DNA of 64,000 bases from Mameliella sp. CS4 (GTDB lineage: Bacteria; Pseudomonadota; Alphaproteobacteria; Rhodobacterales; Rhodobacteraceae). Both the position numbers and the translations under genes were made by a program. Of this stretch, positions 1-8,644 are shown piece after piece (within the stretch, counting starts at the first letter, position 1; each line of letters begins with the position of its first letter). Below the pieces are notes generated by a model. That model was not told the origin of the DNA. It did not search any database and worked only from the letters and a program-made list of their open reading frames with translations. The stretch is from contig NZ_JAHXRQ010000001.1 of the NCBI RefSeq assembly GCF_019392335.1, positions 310,001 through 374,000 of the forward strand, written 5' to 3'.

Positions 1-1
1 G

Positions 2-166
2 CTTTGCATGATGACCACCAATGTCTTTGGCCGCATTGCCGCTCAGGCCAATGGCTATGCTTCGGTCCAGATCGACGAGGCGCTGTCCCTGGGGCATTCC
101 CGCTGCCATGTCACGGTCCACCTCACCCGTAGTGAGGATGGCGACATCTACGAGTTCTTCGCATGA
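2..166 (+). CDS. C-terminal fragment of an unidentified protein (possibly MetOD1/V4R-like)
   Basis: Only the last 54 codons of this gene lie in the window, so it is 5'-truncated by the window edge. The frame that is open from base 2 ends in TGA at 164-166. The visible end contains CMMTTNVFG near the start, a second Cys in SRCHVTVHL and an acidic tail ending EFFA. The Cys-rich alpha/beta ending is reminiscent of the C-terminus of methanogen-output-domain/V4R-type small-molecule sensors, but the fragment is too short to be sure. It is immediately followed by a diguanylate cyclase gene, which would fit a sensor/output pair. That link is inference. Confidence 0.45.
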   Translation, partial: LCMMTTNVFGRIAAQANGYASVQIDEALSLGHSRCHVTVHLTRSEDGDIYEFFA

Positions 167-224
167 ACGCCCCCTTGCATGCCACCATCCGGGCCCCGCG
201 TCCGTCCTGGGACAGGTCGCCGGG

Positions 225-1193
225 ATGACCGGGTCCGACGCCGCGCTGGACGTGGCCCTGACAGTGATCGGCCAGGCGGTCGAACGGGCCCCGCGCGCGA
301 TGATGCTGCTGGACGATCAGTGGAACGTCCTGTTGGCCAACCGCCACGCACGCGGCCTTCCCGGGCTGGAGATCGGTATGCAACTGGCCAGCCTGGCGCG
401 TGAAGACGCCGAAACCCTGCAAAAGGGGCTGAAACAGGCCATTTCCACCTCTCGCGGCATTCCGCTGCGCCTGACCTTTGCCGAGGATCCTATGACCTTC
501 CAGGCTTGGCGGATCGACCCGTTGCCCGGCACGGACACGGCGCTGGTGATGCTGCAATCCGACCCTTCCAACCTTTTCGCCGCTCGACTCACCTCGCTGG
601 AACGCAAGCAGGACAGCACCCGCCGCCGGTTGAACCAGACCGAAGAGGAACGCGACCGGCTGCGGCACACGGCCCGCAGGCTGTCCAGCCTCGCCATGAC
701 CGATCCGCTGACCGGCCTGATGAATGCCCGCAGTTTCCGCCAGAAAGGTCAGTTTCTGCTGGACAATCCGCAGGGCACGGTCGGCCTGATCTACATCGAC
801 CTCAACGGGTTCAAGCCGATCAACGACCAGTACGGCCATTCCGTCGGCGACGAGGTGCTGAGCAGGGTCGCCCGACGGCTGCGCGAAACCCTGCCAAAGG
901 GTGTCGGCGCCGCGCGCCTGGGCGGCGATGAATTCGGCATCTGGCGCCCGGACACCGACCAGAGGGCCTTGCTGGCCTGCGTCAATGAGTTGCGCGCGGC
1001 ACTGGCCCGACCGATGACCCTGGAACGGTCCGGCGCTGCCGACATCGTGCTGCCCCGCATCGATGCCGCCTTTGGCCGGGCCACGGCCCCGCGTGACGGC
1101 AACGACGTGGACATGCTGCTGAAAAAGGCGGATGCGCGGATGTACGCAGACAAGTCCCGCCATAGCGGGGCTTGCCTGCGCCTGTCCGGCTGA
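225..1193 (+). CDS. PAS-like/GGDEF diguanylate cyclase
   Basis: A 322-residue protein predicted to make the second messenger cyclic di-GMP from two GTP. The N-terminal ~100 residues look like a PAS-type sensor (RAMMLLDDQWNVLLANRHAR). A short coiled-coil with many Arg and Glu follows (about 120-150), then a GGDEF domain. The active-site loop reads RLGGDEFGIW, so the catalytic motif is intact. The usual RxxD inhibitory site a few residues upstream is absent (KGVGAARL), so product feedback may be weak. No transmembrane segment is seen, so the protein is probably cytoplasmic. I chose ATG 225 because upstream residues in this frame look non-coding. An ATG at 163 overlaps the previous stop but is in another frame and closes at 228. 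The end is 6 bp from the convergent ggt gene. Confidence 0.8.
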   Translation: MTGSDAALDVALTVIGQAVERAPRAMMLLDDQWNVLLANRHARGLPGLEIGMQLASLAREDAETLQKGLKQAISTSRGIPLRLTFAEDPMTFQAWRIDPLPGTDTALVMLQSDPSNLFAARLTSLERKQDSTRRRLNQTEEERDRLRHTARRLSSLAMTDPLTGLMNARSFRQKGQFLLDNPQGTVGLIYIDLNGFKPINDQYGHSVGDEVLSRVARRLRETLPKGVGAARLGGDEFGIWRPDTDQRALLACVNELRAALARPMTLERSGAADIVLPRIDAAFGRATAPRDGNDVDMLLKKADARMYADKSRHSGACLRLSG

Positions 1194-1199
1194 ACCGTG

Positions 1200-2990
1200 T
1201 CACTCGCCCAGCGCGATCCCCTCGCGGCGCGGATCGGCACCGCCCTGCAAACCGTCCGCCCCGATGGCGATGGCATGCAGGCCGGAATTCAGGTCACGCA
1301 CATCGGTGTTGAACCCCATCTCGGCCAAGGCTGCCGCCATGTCGGCCATTGACGTCCCGGCCTCAAGGTCGAAGGTGCCGAACCGGTTGACGCCATGCGG
1401 CATGGCCACCGCCTGCTGCACATCCATCCCCCAGTCCACATGCGCGATGATCGCCTGCGCGACATAGCCGATGATCCGAGACCCGCCGGGCGATCCGATC
1501 ACTAGCACCGGCTTGCCCTCTTCGCGCACGATGGTCGGCGACATGGACGACCGCGGCCGCTTGCCCGGTGCCACCGCGTTGGCAATGGGCACCCCGTCCT
1601 GATGCGACCGGAAAGAGAAATCCGTCAGCTCGTTGTTCAGGAGGAACCCGTTGGTCATCAGGCGCGAGCCAAAGCCGTTCTCGATGGTCGTCGTCATCGA
1701 CAGCGCGTTCCCGTACTGGTCAACGATCGAGATATGCGAGGTCGAGGGGAACTCGATACTCTCGTCATCGGCCAAGAGCATCGCGTGGTCCCAGGCCGGC
1801 ATCCCCGGCGCCACCTCTGGCAAGGCATCGTCGCCGTCCAGCAGGCGGGCGCGTTCATCCAGGTAGGCCGGGTCGACCAGCCCGTCGGTCGGCATCGGGA
1901 CAAAATCGCTGTCGGCCATGTAGCGGCCCCGGTCGGCAAAGGCGAGGCGCGAGGCATCGCCGATCCGGCGCCAGGTCTGCGGATCATCCGCGGCGCCAGG
2001 CTCGGAGGCATCCAGCATTCCCAGGATCTGCCCCACGGTCAGCGCGCCCGAGGAGGGCGGGCCCATGCCGCAGACCTCCAGACCCCGGAACGGGGCGCAA
2101 ACCGCCGGACGTTCCTTGACCTCATAGGCGGCCAGGTCGGCCAGGCTCATGACACCGGGATTTGGATCGAATCCGCGCACCGTTTCGACGATGTCCTGCG
2201 CGATCTCGCCCTGATAGATCACCTGCGCGCCTTCGCTCGCCATGCGCCGCATGACATTGGCATAATCCGGGTTCTTCAGCACCGTCCCGGCCACGGGCGG
2301 CATCCCGTCCGGCAGGAAATAATTGGCCGAAGGTTCATAGCGTGTCAGCGCGGGGACATTGGCCAGGACCAGCTGGCTGAGGCGGGGCGAAACCTCGAAC
2401 CCCTCGTCCGCCAGCCGCGTGGCCGCATCGAACAGCCCCGCCCAATCGGATTTGCCCCACTTGTCATGCGCCGCCTGCATCAGCGCGGGCGTGCCCGGCA
2501 CGCCGACAGACCGGCCCCCGATCACCGCGTCCCAAAAGCCCATCGGCTCGCCATCGTCAGTCTGGAACAGGGTCGGCGTGGCCGCGAAAGGCGCGGTTTC
2601 GCGCCCGTCCAGCGTGGTGATCTCGCCCGTTTCGCCATCGTGCCAGACCAGGAAGGCGCCGCCGCCGATGCCCGAGCTTTGCGGCTCGACCAGCCCCAGA
2701 ACCGTCTGCACGGCGATCATGGCATCCGCGGCCGAGCCGCCGGCGCGCAGCACCTCGGCCCCGGCCTGAACCGCGTGCGGGTTGGCCGCCGCCACCATCC
2801 ATGTCTGGGCCTTGACCGGCTGCCCGGCCTCCTTGGCCTCCAGCGCCGCGGCGACCTCTGGCGACAGCGCGGCAAAGCCGCCGCCATCCACCGTGGCCGC
2901 CTCGGGGGCGACTGTATCCGTGCTTTGCTGGGCCCACCCCGCGCCCGCCGTCAACATCAACAGCGTGGCTATTCGCGCAATCCTCATCAT
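1200..2990 (-). CDS. ggt: Secreted gamma-glutamyltransferase
   Basis: A Ntn-hydrolase of the gamma-glutamyltranspeptidase family, which cleaves or transfers the gamma-glutamyl group of glutathione and related compounds in the periplasm. The protein is about 596 residues. It starts with a clear signal peptide (MMRIARIATLLMLTAGAGWAQ). The autoprocessing site is STSHISIVDQYGN, giving a catalytic Thr near residue 417 as N-terminus of the small subunit. NGFGSR and the Gly-rich GSPGGSR oxyanion loop follow. ATG 2990 is preferred over the upstream GTG at 2996 because GGGAG lies 5 bases before it. A 25-bp perfect palindrome lies about 20 bp upstream of the start and probably controls it. A second, signal-less homolog is at 56291-58105. 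Confidence 0.93.
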   Translation of the reverse strand: MMRIARIATLLMLTAGAGWAQQSTDTVAPEAATVDGGGFAALSPEVAAALEAKEAGQPVKAQTWMVAAANPHAVQAGAEVLRAGGSAADAMIAVQTVLGLVEPQSSGIGGGAFLVWHDGETGEITTLDGRETAPFAATPTLFQTDDGEPMGFWDAVIGGRSVGVPGTPALMQAAHDKWGKSDWAGLFDAATRLADEGFEVSPRLSQLVLANVPALTRYEPSANYFLPDGMPPVAGTVLKNPDYANVMRRMASEGAQVIYQGEIAQDIVETVRGFDPNPGVMSLADLAAYEVKERPAVCAPFRGLEVCGMGPPSSGALTVGQILGMLDASEPGAADDPQTWRRIGDASRLAFADRGRYMADSDFVPMPTDGLVDPAYLDERARLLDGDDALPEVAPGMPAWDHAMLLADDESIEFPSTSHISIVDQYGNALSMTTTIENGFGSRLMTNGFLLNNELTDFSFRSHQDGVPIANAVAPGKRPRSSMSPTIVREEGKPVLVIGSPGGSRIIGYVAQAIIAHVDWGMDVQQAVAMPHGVNRFGTFDLEAGTSMADMAAALAEMGFNTDVRDLNSGLHAIAIGADGLQGGADPRREGIALGE

Positions 2991-3009
2991 ACACACTCCC
3001 TGGTTGCGT

Positions 3010-3034
3010 CTACTGATTGACAGTCAATCAGTAG
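3010..3034. promoter_or_regulatory. 25-bp perfect palindrome upstream of ggt (putative operator)
   Basis: Two 12-base arms, CTACTGATTGAC (3010-3021) and GTCAATCAGTAG (3023-3034), are perfect inverted repeats around one central A. The site lies 20 bp before the ggt start codon, between ggt and the end of the phnA-like gene. It lacks a T-tract, which argues against a terminator. The length, odd centre and TGATTGACxGTCAATCA core resemble operators of TetR-family repressors. No tetR gene is present in the window, so the regulator would be encoded elsewhere. Confidence 0.7.
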
Positions 3035-3074
3035 AACCGAGTCGGGGATAGACCTGATATGCGCTTGGGCGGCC

Positions 3075-3587
3075 CTAGGCCTTTTTGACGAACTTCGTCA
3101 GGATCACGATCCGCTGTCCTTCGACCCGGCCCGAGATATGGTCTGCGTTGTCCGGCTCCAGAGAGATCTTGCGCACGGCGGTGCCCTGCTTGGCGGTGAA
3201 CCCGGCGCCCTTAACCGGCAGCGCCTTGATCAGCGTCACCGTGTCCCCGTCCGACAGGATGGCGCCGTTGCAGTCGCGGTGAACGACGGTCTCGCCGGGT
3301 GCATCCTCGGCCTTTGCCCAGTCCAGCACCTCGGGTTCCAGATAGGCGATGTCCAGCAGGTCACGCGCCCAGGCCGCGTTCAGCCGGTTCAGCAACCGCC
3401 AGGCCAGGACCTGTTCGGCGGGTTCGGTGCTCCAGATCGCCTCGTTCAGGCATTGCCAGTGAGGGCCATCCTCGGGCCCGTTTTCCACACCCGCGCGGCA
3501 GGTCGCGCAAAGGGCCACCTCATCGGGGTGCGGAGCCACGGCATAGGGCGTCGCCTCTTCGGCCTTGCAAAGCGCGCATTGGGTCAT
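3075..3587 (-). CDS. yjdM: PhnA/YjdM family protein with N-terminal zinc ribbon
   Basis: A 170-residue protein of the PhnA (YjdM) family, whose function is not settled despite the historical link to phosphonate metabolism. The N-terminus carries two CxxC knuckles (CALC at 4-7 and CATC near 27-30), typical of a zinc ribbon. The C-terminal ~70 residues form the conserved PhnA barrel: DCNGAILSDGDTVTLIKALP then a C-terminal KFVKK. The middle ~60 residues (about 40-100) are an insertion that short PhnA proteins lack. The start is preceded by ACAGGAG. It points the same way as ggt, but the ggt palindrome separates them, so they are likely separate transcripts. Confidence 0.85.
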   Translation of the reverse strand: MTQCALCKAEEATPYAVAPHPDEVALCATCRAGVENGPEDGPHWQCLNEAIWSTEPAEQVLAWRLLNRLNAAWARDLLDIAYLEPEVLDWAKAEDAPGETVVHRDCNGAILSDGDTVTLIKALPVKGAGFTAKQGTAVRKISLEPDNADHISGRVEGQRIVILTKFVKKA

Positions 3588-3668
3588 ATCCGGTCTCCTG
3601 TCTGGTAGACCGATTCAGACACCCGCGCGCCGCCTCTGTCCATGCGTCGTATCGCTCGGGTCGCGGGC

Positions 3669-4109
3669 CTACCCTCGGCCAAAACTCTCCAGCGTGCCGC
3701 CACCCACCAGGTGATCCAGCATCGCGCGCCGGGTCGCCCGATCCGCCGATTCCAGCACGCGGATTTCCTGCGGTGTCAGATCACGCCGGACAAAGCCGCG
3801 CTGCTCAAGGCATCGGTCCATGCCCGAGACTTCGCCATTGTATCGCAGGTTGGGCGCATTCGACGCCACGACAATCGGCCCGACGATCACACCGCCCCAA
3901 AGCACGCTGCCGACGTAATGACCGGCCAAGGTGCTTTGCCCACTCTTCGCAGCCGCCCCGGTGCAGGCATCAAAGGCGCCACGCGCCGCGTCGAGGTTCG
4001 CCCCCGCACGGAACGGCACCGAAGGCCCGGGCACCTGCGCGGCACATCCTGCCACGGCGGCGATGCACAAGAGCGCCCCCAAGGCGCGATTCGAAATGAT
4101 GTCTTTCAT
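3669..4109 (-). CDS. Small lipoprotein of unknown function
   Basis: A 146-residue protein starting MKDIISNRALGALL with a lipobox ending AAVAGC, so it is predicted to be lipid-anchored after cleavage before that Cys. The mature part has two Cys (DACTG and MDRCLEQRGF), a glycine-rich hydrophobic stretch (VGSVLWGGVIVGPIVVAS) and a short helical C-terminus. I do not recognise a catalytic domain. The start at 4109 was chosen because the signal peptide begins there; the longer upstream extension has no signal character. It lies just downstream of the 2-hydroxyacid dehydrogenase on the same strand (90 bp gap). Confidence 0.75.
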   Translation of the reverse strand: MKDIISNRALGALLCIAAVAGCAAQVPGPSVPFRAGANLDAARGAFDACTGAAAKSGQSTLAGHYVGSVLWGGVIVGPIVVASNAPNLRYNGEVSGMDRCLEQRGFVRRDLTPQEIRVLESADRATRRAMLDHLVGGGTLESFGRG

Positions 4110-4199
4110 ACCAACAGTGTCTAGGACCGACCGGACAGGGTCACAAGCCCCTGACAACAGGACATGAATCGAAATTCCTCTTGTCCCCTGCCCAGAGGG

Positions 4200-5186
4200 T
4201 CACAGCATCGCGGGCACAACCTGATCCGGCGGGCGGTGGCCGTCGTCAAAGGTCTTTATGTTGATGATCACCTTTTCGCCCATCTCGATCCGGCCCTCTT
4301 CGGTGGCCGATCCCATGTGCGGCAGCATCATCACGTTGGGCATGTTGCGTAGCTCGGGGTTGCCCTGAATGCCATGTTCGTAGACATCCAGGCCCGCGCC
4401 GGCCAGCTGCCCGGTCTTGAGCATCCGGGTCAGGGCGTTCTCGTCGATCACCTCCCCGCGCGAGGTGTTCACGATCACCGCGCTGGGTTTCATCAGCTGC
4501 AGACGGCGGGCGTTCAGCAGGTGGTAGGTGCTGGGCGTCGAGGGGCAGTTGACGCTGATCATGTCCATCCGTGCGACCATCTGGTCGAGGCTTTCCCAGT
4601 AGGTGGCCTCCAGCGCCTCTTCGATCTCGGGGCGCAGCCGGTGACGGTTGTGGTAATGCACCTGCATCCCGAAGGCCGCGGCGCGGCGCGCGACCGCCTG
4701 CCCGATCCGGCCCATACCGAGAATGCCCAACCGGCGCCCGCCCAGCCGTTGCCCCAACAGGGCGGTGGGCGCCCAGCCGGCCCAGTCGCCGCCCTGCATG
4801 ACGGCCAGTCCCTCCTGGATGCGACGGGTCACGCCCAGCATCAAGGCCATGACCATGTCGGCGGTATCCTCTGTCACCACGCCGGGCGTGTTCGACACCA
4901 GAATCCCGCGCGATCGCGCTGTAGAGACGTCGATGTGATCGAATCCCGCGCCGAAATTGGCGATCAGTTTCAGCCGCTCACTGGCCTGACCGATCAGCCC
5001 GGCGTCGATCCGGTCCGTCAGCGTCGGCACCAGAACGTCGGCCTCCTGCACCGCGTCGATCAGCTCGCCGCGAGTCATCGGCGTGTCGTCGGCACGCAGC
5101 TTCGCGTTGAACAGCTCGGTGAGCCGCGTCTCGACCACTTCGGGCAAGCGTCGCGTCACGACAACACTCAGACGTTTTGATGGCAT
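4200..5186 (-). CDS. D-isomer-specific 2-hydroxyacid dehydrogenase (glyoxylate reductase-like)
   Basis: A 328-residue NAD(P)-dependent oxidoreductase that would interconvert a 2-oxoacid and a D-2-hydroxyacid, most like the GyaR/glyoxylate reductase branch. The Rossmann motif is GILGMGRIGQAVARR (about residues 153-167). The three catalytic positions are visible: Arg in NTSRGEV, Glu in GLDVYEHG and His in MLPHMGSA. Length matches the family. The start ATG follows a GGGGAGAGG ribosome-binding site. Substrate cannot be fixed from sequence. It is divergent from the SH3-domain gene. Confidence 0.88.
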   Translation of the reverse strand: MPSKRLSVVVTRRLPEVVETRLTELFNAKLRADDTPMTRGELIDAVQEADVLVPTLTDRIDAGLIGQASERLKLIANFGAGFDHIDVSTARSRGILVSNTPGVVTEDTADMVMALMLGVTRRIQEGLAVMQGGDWAGWAPTALLGQRLGGRRLGILGMGRIGQAVARRAAAFGMQVHYHNRHRLRPEIEEALEATYWESLDQMVARMDMISVNCPSTPSTYHLLNARRLQLMKPSAVIVNTSRGEVIDENALTRMLKTGQLAGAGLDVYEHGIQGNPELRNMPNVMMLPHMGSATEEGRIEMGEKVIINIKTFDDGHRPPDQVVPAML

Positions 5187-5294
5187 TCAGCCTCTCCCCA
5201 AACTTCCCCTGCGGGTCCCTTGGGCGGTAGACTGCGTCAGGAAAGGACGGGGCACAAGAACCCCGCCGGAAAAACTGAGCAGGACTTGAAAACC

Positions 5295-5792
5295 ATGTTC
5301 AAACAAGCGATCGCCGCGGCGATGACGCTGCTGTTTCTGGCTGGTCCGGGACCGGCGGGACAGGACCGGGGGCCGGTGACGAACCTGCCCCTGCCGCGCT
5401 ACGTCTCGCTCAAGGCCTCGGAGGGCAACGTCCGCCGGGGGCCGTCGCTGACGCATCGGATCGACTGGGTCTACAAACGGCGCGGGATGCCGCTGGAGAT
5501 CACGGCCGAACACGGCCACTGGCGCCGGGTCCGCGACCGCGACGGGGCCGGCGGCTGGGTGCATTACTCGCTCTTGTCAGGCGCCCGCACGGTGATCGTG
5601 GAGCAGGACATGCTGAGCCTGTACCGGCGTCCCGACCCGGACAGCGTGGTGGTGGCCCGGCTGGAACTGGGGGTGATCGCGCGACTGGGCGATTGCGGGC
5701 CGGACTGGTGCCGCCTGACCGCCGATGGTTATCGGGGCTGGGTCGACAAGACCGCGCTCTGGGGCGTGGGACTGGACGAAATCCGCGACTGA
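5295..5792 (+). CDS. Exported bacterial SH3-domain protein
   Basis: A 165-residue predicted periplasmic protein. A signal peptide covers about residues 1-24 (MFKQAIAAAMTLLFLAGPG). The rest looks like two bacterial SH3-like repeats. The first begins YVSLKASEGNVRRGPSL and ends GGWVHYSLLSG; the second begins IVEQDMLSLYRRPDP and ends YRGWVDKTALWG. Such domains usually bind cell-wall peptides or other proteins. The start at 5295 is chosen because the signal peptide begins there. It is divergent from the 2-hydroxyacid dehydrogenase and shares its ~110 bp upstream region. Confidence 0.85.
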   Translation: MFKQAIAAAMTLLFLAGPGPAGQDRGPVTNLPLPRYVSLKASEGNVRRGPSLTHRIDWVYKRRGMPLEITAEHGHWRRVRDRDGAGGWVHYSLLSGARTVIVEQDMLSLYRRPDPDSVVVARLELGVIARLGDCGPDWCRLTADGYRGWVDKTALWGVGLDEIRD

Positions 5793-5871
5793 CCGCTGCG
5801 CGCCGGACCGTCCGGCCCATAGGTGGCAAGAGGTCCCGGGGCAGGCCCGGGACAGCGTCGCGCAGGCCGTC

Positions 5872-6948
5872 TCAGGCCGCCTCGTGCATCAGGATCGCCG
5901 CCTCCGAGGCCGACAGGTTGCGCCGCGCATAGGCACCATAGCCCTGCGGGTTCGAGGCCACGCCCGGCAGGGTCTGCAACAGGCGCTTGCGGTCCTCGTC
6001 ATCCAGCGAGGAAAGCGCCGTGTTCGCCGGGTGAAAGCTCTCGGTCTCGACCCCATCGGCAAAGAGCACCTCGTGCCGGGGCAAGAGCAGGTGAACATAG
6101 GTCACCTCCTTGGCCGTGCTGTCCTGCACCACACCCTTGCCATCGACAAGGTCGCGCGCCGTGACCAGAACCTCGGGCGTGTTGAACAGCGCCTGTGCAG
6201 GTGCACCGCGCACCACCATGCGGTGATCCGGCGACACGAGGATGTCGCTGTTGGGCTGGCCCAGTCCCAGCGCCCCGGCCCGCAGCCGGATCGGGCGCAG
6301 GGCGGGCATGGCGAACAGGCGGGCGCCGGACATCCGGCGGCTGCCGATCCAGCAGATCGGCTGGGCGCCGCTGTCCTTGGTCTGCACCAGGTCGCCTTCG
6401 CGCAGAAGGCCGACCGGCACCGGCCCGCGCGGCGTCAGGATGCGTGTCCTGGGCGTAAAACAGATCACGCCGCCCGGATCCGCCTGGGCAGACATTGTCT
6501 GCGCCGACCGGACATGGTGCACCACCCAGAGGTCGACACCGGCGGGCGGCAGTTCATCCAGGCACATCAACAGCGGCGGCACATGCGGCCCCACCGGAAG
6601 CAGCGTCACGGTATAGCCCTTGCGTCCGTCGGTGACGACAAAGGTCGAGTCACCGCTTGGCACATCTTGCCCAGCCGCGCGCAGGTCGGCGCCCCGTGGG
6701 CGTTCCGCCGCCAATGCTGCGCCCACCAGCCGACGCACCATGCGCGCCGCCCGGGGCCTGATGTCTTCGCCCTGGTCCGCCCTCTCGCCCAACGGAAGGA
6801 GGGACGCCGGACCGTCCACCCGCACCGGCTCTCCGAACCAGGACCAGGCGGCCCCGACCTGCAATGCCGGTTCGGGCGCATCCTGCACCCCGTCGATTTC
6901 CGTCTGCGCCCAGGAGATGACGAACGTGCCGCGATAGCCCGTTCCCAT
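5872..6948 (-). CDS. Hint-domain (intein/hedgehog-like) protein
   Basis: A 358-residue protein with a Hint_2-type domain in its C-terminal half. The domain starts at Cys in VICFTPRTRILTPRGPVPVG (about residue 163). It continues with the block LLREGDLVQTKDSGAQPICWIG, then SPDHRMVV and the C-terminal block YVHLLLPRHEVLFADG with ESFHPAN. Hint domains can self-cleave at the initial Cys. Here the C-terminal Asn-Cys/Ser/Thr splice junction of a true intein is not seen. The N-terminal ~160 residues resemble no catalytic family I know. Proteins of this type are common and uncharacterised in Rhodobacteraceae. Confidence 0.82.
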   Translation of the reverse strand: MGTGYRGTFVISWAQTEIDGVQDAPEPALQVGAAWSWFGEPVRVDGPASLLPLGERADQGEDIRPRAARMVRRLVGAALAAERPRGADLRAAGQDVPSGDSTFVVTDGRKGYTVTLLPVGPHVPPLLMCLDELPPAGVDLWVVHHVRSAQTMSAQADPGGVICFTPRTRILTPRGPVPVGLLREGDLVQTKDSGAQPICWIGSRRMSGARLFAMPALRPIRLRAGALGLGQPNSDILVSPDHRMVVRGAPAQALFNTPEVLVTARDLVDGKGVVQDSTAKEVTYVHLLLPRHEVLFADGVETESFHPANTALSSLDDEDRKRLLQTLPGVASNPQGYGAYARRNLSASEAAILMHEAA

Positions 6949-7109
6949 GCCTGCTCTGCCTCTTGTCGTTTTTCGGAAAGCGTAGTCGACAGCACGGGTT
7001 ACGCAAAGCCATGCGCCGCGTCAGAACGGCCCTGCGACCCGTCTTAGGCCCATGCCTGTGGTGCACGGGCAACAAGTATCGAGTGCAAGACAACCCTGAC
7101 GTGCAAGGC

Positions 7110-7140
7110 AAAACGCCGCCCCGGAGAGGAGCGGCGTTCC
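7110..7140 (-). terminator. Intrinsic terminator after UDP-glucose dehydrogenase
   Basis: AACGCCGC (7112-7119) pairs with GCGGCGTT (7131-7138). Read on the minus strand, the hairpin follows the ugd stop by about 25 bp and ends in TTTT. Confidence 0.75.
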
Positions 7141-7163
7141 CGGATCAATCCCTGACGAAAGGC

Positions 7164-8483
7164 TCAGCTGCCATAGCCGGCACGGCCGATGCTTTCGTAG
7201 CCGGTGAATCCGGCGGCCTCGGCATCGGCGAGGGCGTAGATGTTGCGCAGATCGGCCATGCGGGCCTGCGCCATGCTGCCTGCGATACGCGTCAGATCCA
7301 GCGCGCGGAACTCATTCCATTCGGTCAGGATCACCAGCAGGTCGGCGCCTTCGGCAGCGGCATATGGGTCTTCCATCCAGCTGACGCCGGGCAACAGGTG
7401 CTCACCCTCGCGTTTGCCCTGCGGATCGACCACGCGGACATTGGCACCACCGCCCACAAGGGCGGGCACGATGGTCAGCGAGGGCGCGTCGCGCATGTCG
7501 TCCGTATTGGGTTTGAAGGTCACGCCCAGCACGGCCACCGTCTTGCCGTTGAAACCGCCATCACAGAGGTCGCTCAGCTTGTCGATCATGCGGCGCTTGA
7601 CGTCCTCATTGACCTTGATGACCGTTTCCACGATCGAAATCGGGCTGGCGTGTTCCTGACCGATTCGGGCAAGCGCCTTGGTATCCTTGGGGAAACAGCT
7701 GCCGCCATAGCCGGGACCGGCGTGCAGGAACTTGTTGCCGATGCGGCCGTCCATGCCCATGCCCTTGGACACCGATTTGACGTCGGCGCCCACCTTTTCG
7801 CAAAGCGCCGCGATCTCGTTGATGAAGGTGATCTTGGTCGCAAGGAACGCGTTGGCCGCGTATTTGATCATCTCCGCCGACTCCAGGTCGGTGGTAACGA
7901 TGGGGAAATCACGCAGGTAGAGCGGGCGATAAATCTCGGACATCACTGCGGCGGCCCGGTCGGTTTCCACGCCCACGACCACGCGGTCGGGTTTCATGAA
8001 ATCGTCGATGGCGGCGCCTTCGCGCAGGAATTCGGGGTTCGAGGCGACGTCGAAATCCAGCGCCGGGTTGGCGGCGGCGACCACGTCCTTGACCTTGCGG
8101 TTGGTGCCGACCGGAACGGTCGACTTGGTCACGATCACCACATAGTCCTTGGCGGCCTTCGCGATTTCCTCGGCCGCGGCCATGACGTAGGTCAGATCGG
8201 CGTGGCCATCGCCCCGGCGCGTCGGTGTGCCCACCGCGATAAAGACCGCGTCGGCGCCATCGATCGCGCTGGCCAGATCCAGGGTAAAGCTCAGGCGCCC
8301 CGCCTCGACGTTCTTGTGCATCAGCACGTCCAGCCCCGGCTCGTAGATCGGGACCTCTCCACGCTCCAGCATCTCGATCTTGCGGGGGTCCTTGTCGACG
8401 CAAACTACTTCGTGACCGAAATCGGAAAAACAAACTCCGGAGACGAGGCCGACGTAGCCCGTTCCGATCATGGCAATCTTCAT
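7164..8483 (-). CDS. ugd: UDP-glucose 6-dehydrogenase
   Basis: A 439-residue enzyme that oxidises UDP-glucose to UDP-glucuronate in two NAD+-dependent steps, feeding capsule, exopolysaccharide or LPS sugars. The N-terminal Rossmann motif is MKIAMIGTGYVGLVSG. The catalytic Cys is C263 in GYGGSCFPKDTKAL. The central domain has the usual substrate motif EFLREGAAI, and a C-terminal UDP-binding Rossmann-like domain follows. The start at 8483 is used because the family begins MKI; 13 upstream codons are spurious. It is divergent from the KDO operon, which fits a shared role in surface polysaccharide. A terminator follows. Confidence 0.96.
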   Translation of the reverse strand: MKIAMIGTGYVGLVSGVCFSDFGHEVVCVDKDPRKIEMLERGEVPIYEPGLDVLMHKNVEAGRLSFTLDLASAIDGADAVFIAVGTPTRRGDGHADLTYVMAAAEEIAKAAKDYVVIVTKSTVPVGTNRKVKDVVAAANPALDFDVASNPEFLREGAAIDDFMKPDRVVVGVETDRAAAVMSEIYRPLYLRDFPIVTTDLESAEMIKYAANAFLATKITFINEIAALCEKVGADVKSVSKGMGMDGRIGNKFLHAGPGYGGSCFPKDTKALARIGQEHASPISIVETVIKVNEDVKRRMIDKLSDLCDGGFNGKTVAVLGVTFKPNTDDMRDAPSLTIVPALVGGGANVRVVDPQGKREGEHLLPGVSWMEDPYAAAEGADLLVILTEWNEFRALDLTRIAGSMAQARMADLRNIYALADAEAAGFTGYESIGRAGYGS

Positions 8484-8644
8484 TTTGGCGATCCCTAGCC
8501 TGGTATCCAATGCCGCCGTCATGCGGGCGAGTCCGGGGAAATGTCAACGCGGGCCACCCTGAGAGCGGCAATCTGTTGCGCGATTGGACAAGCTTTGGCA
8601 GAGCCGCTAATGCAGGCGGCACAATGTTACCCGAGCAGAGCCGC

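Noticed and set aside
1602-3020. A long frame antisense to ggt
   Set aside because: It runs through the ggt coding region and over its promoter palindrome, without any recognisable motif.
5872-6948. Treating the Hint protein as an intein
   Set aside because: No extein of a conserved host protein flanks it and the C-terminal splice residues are missing.
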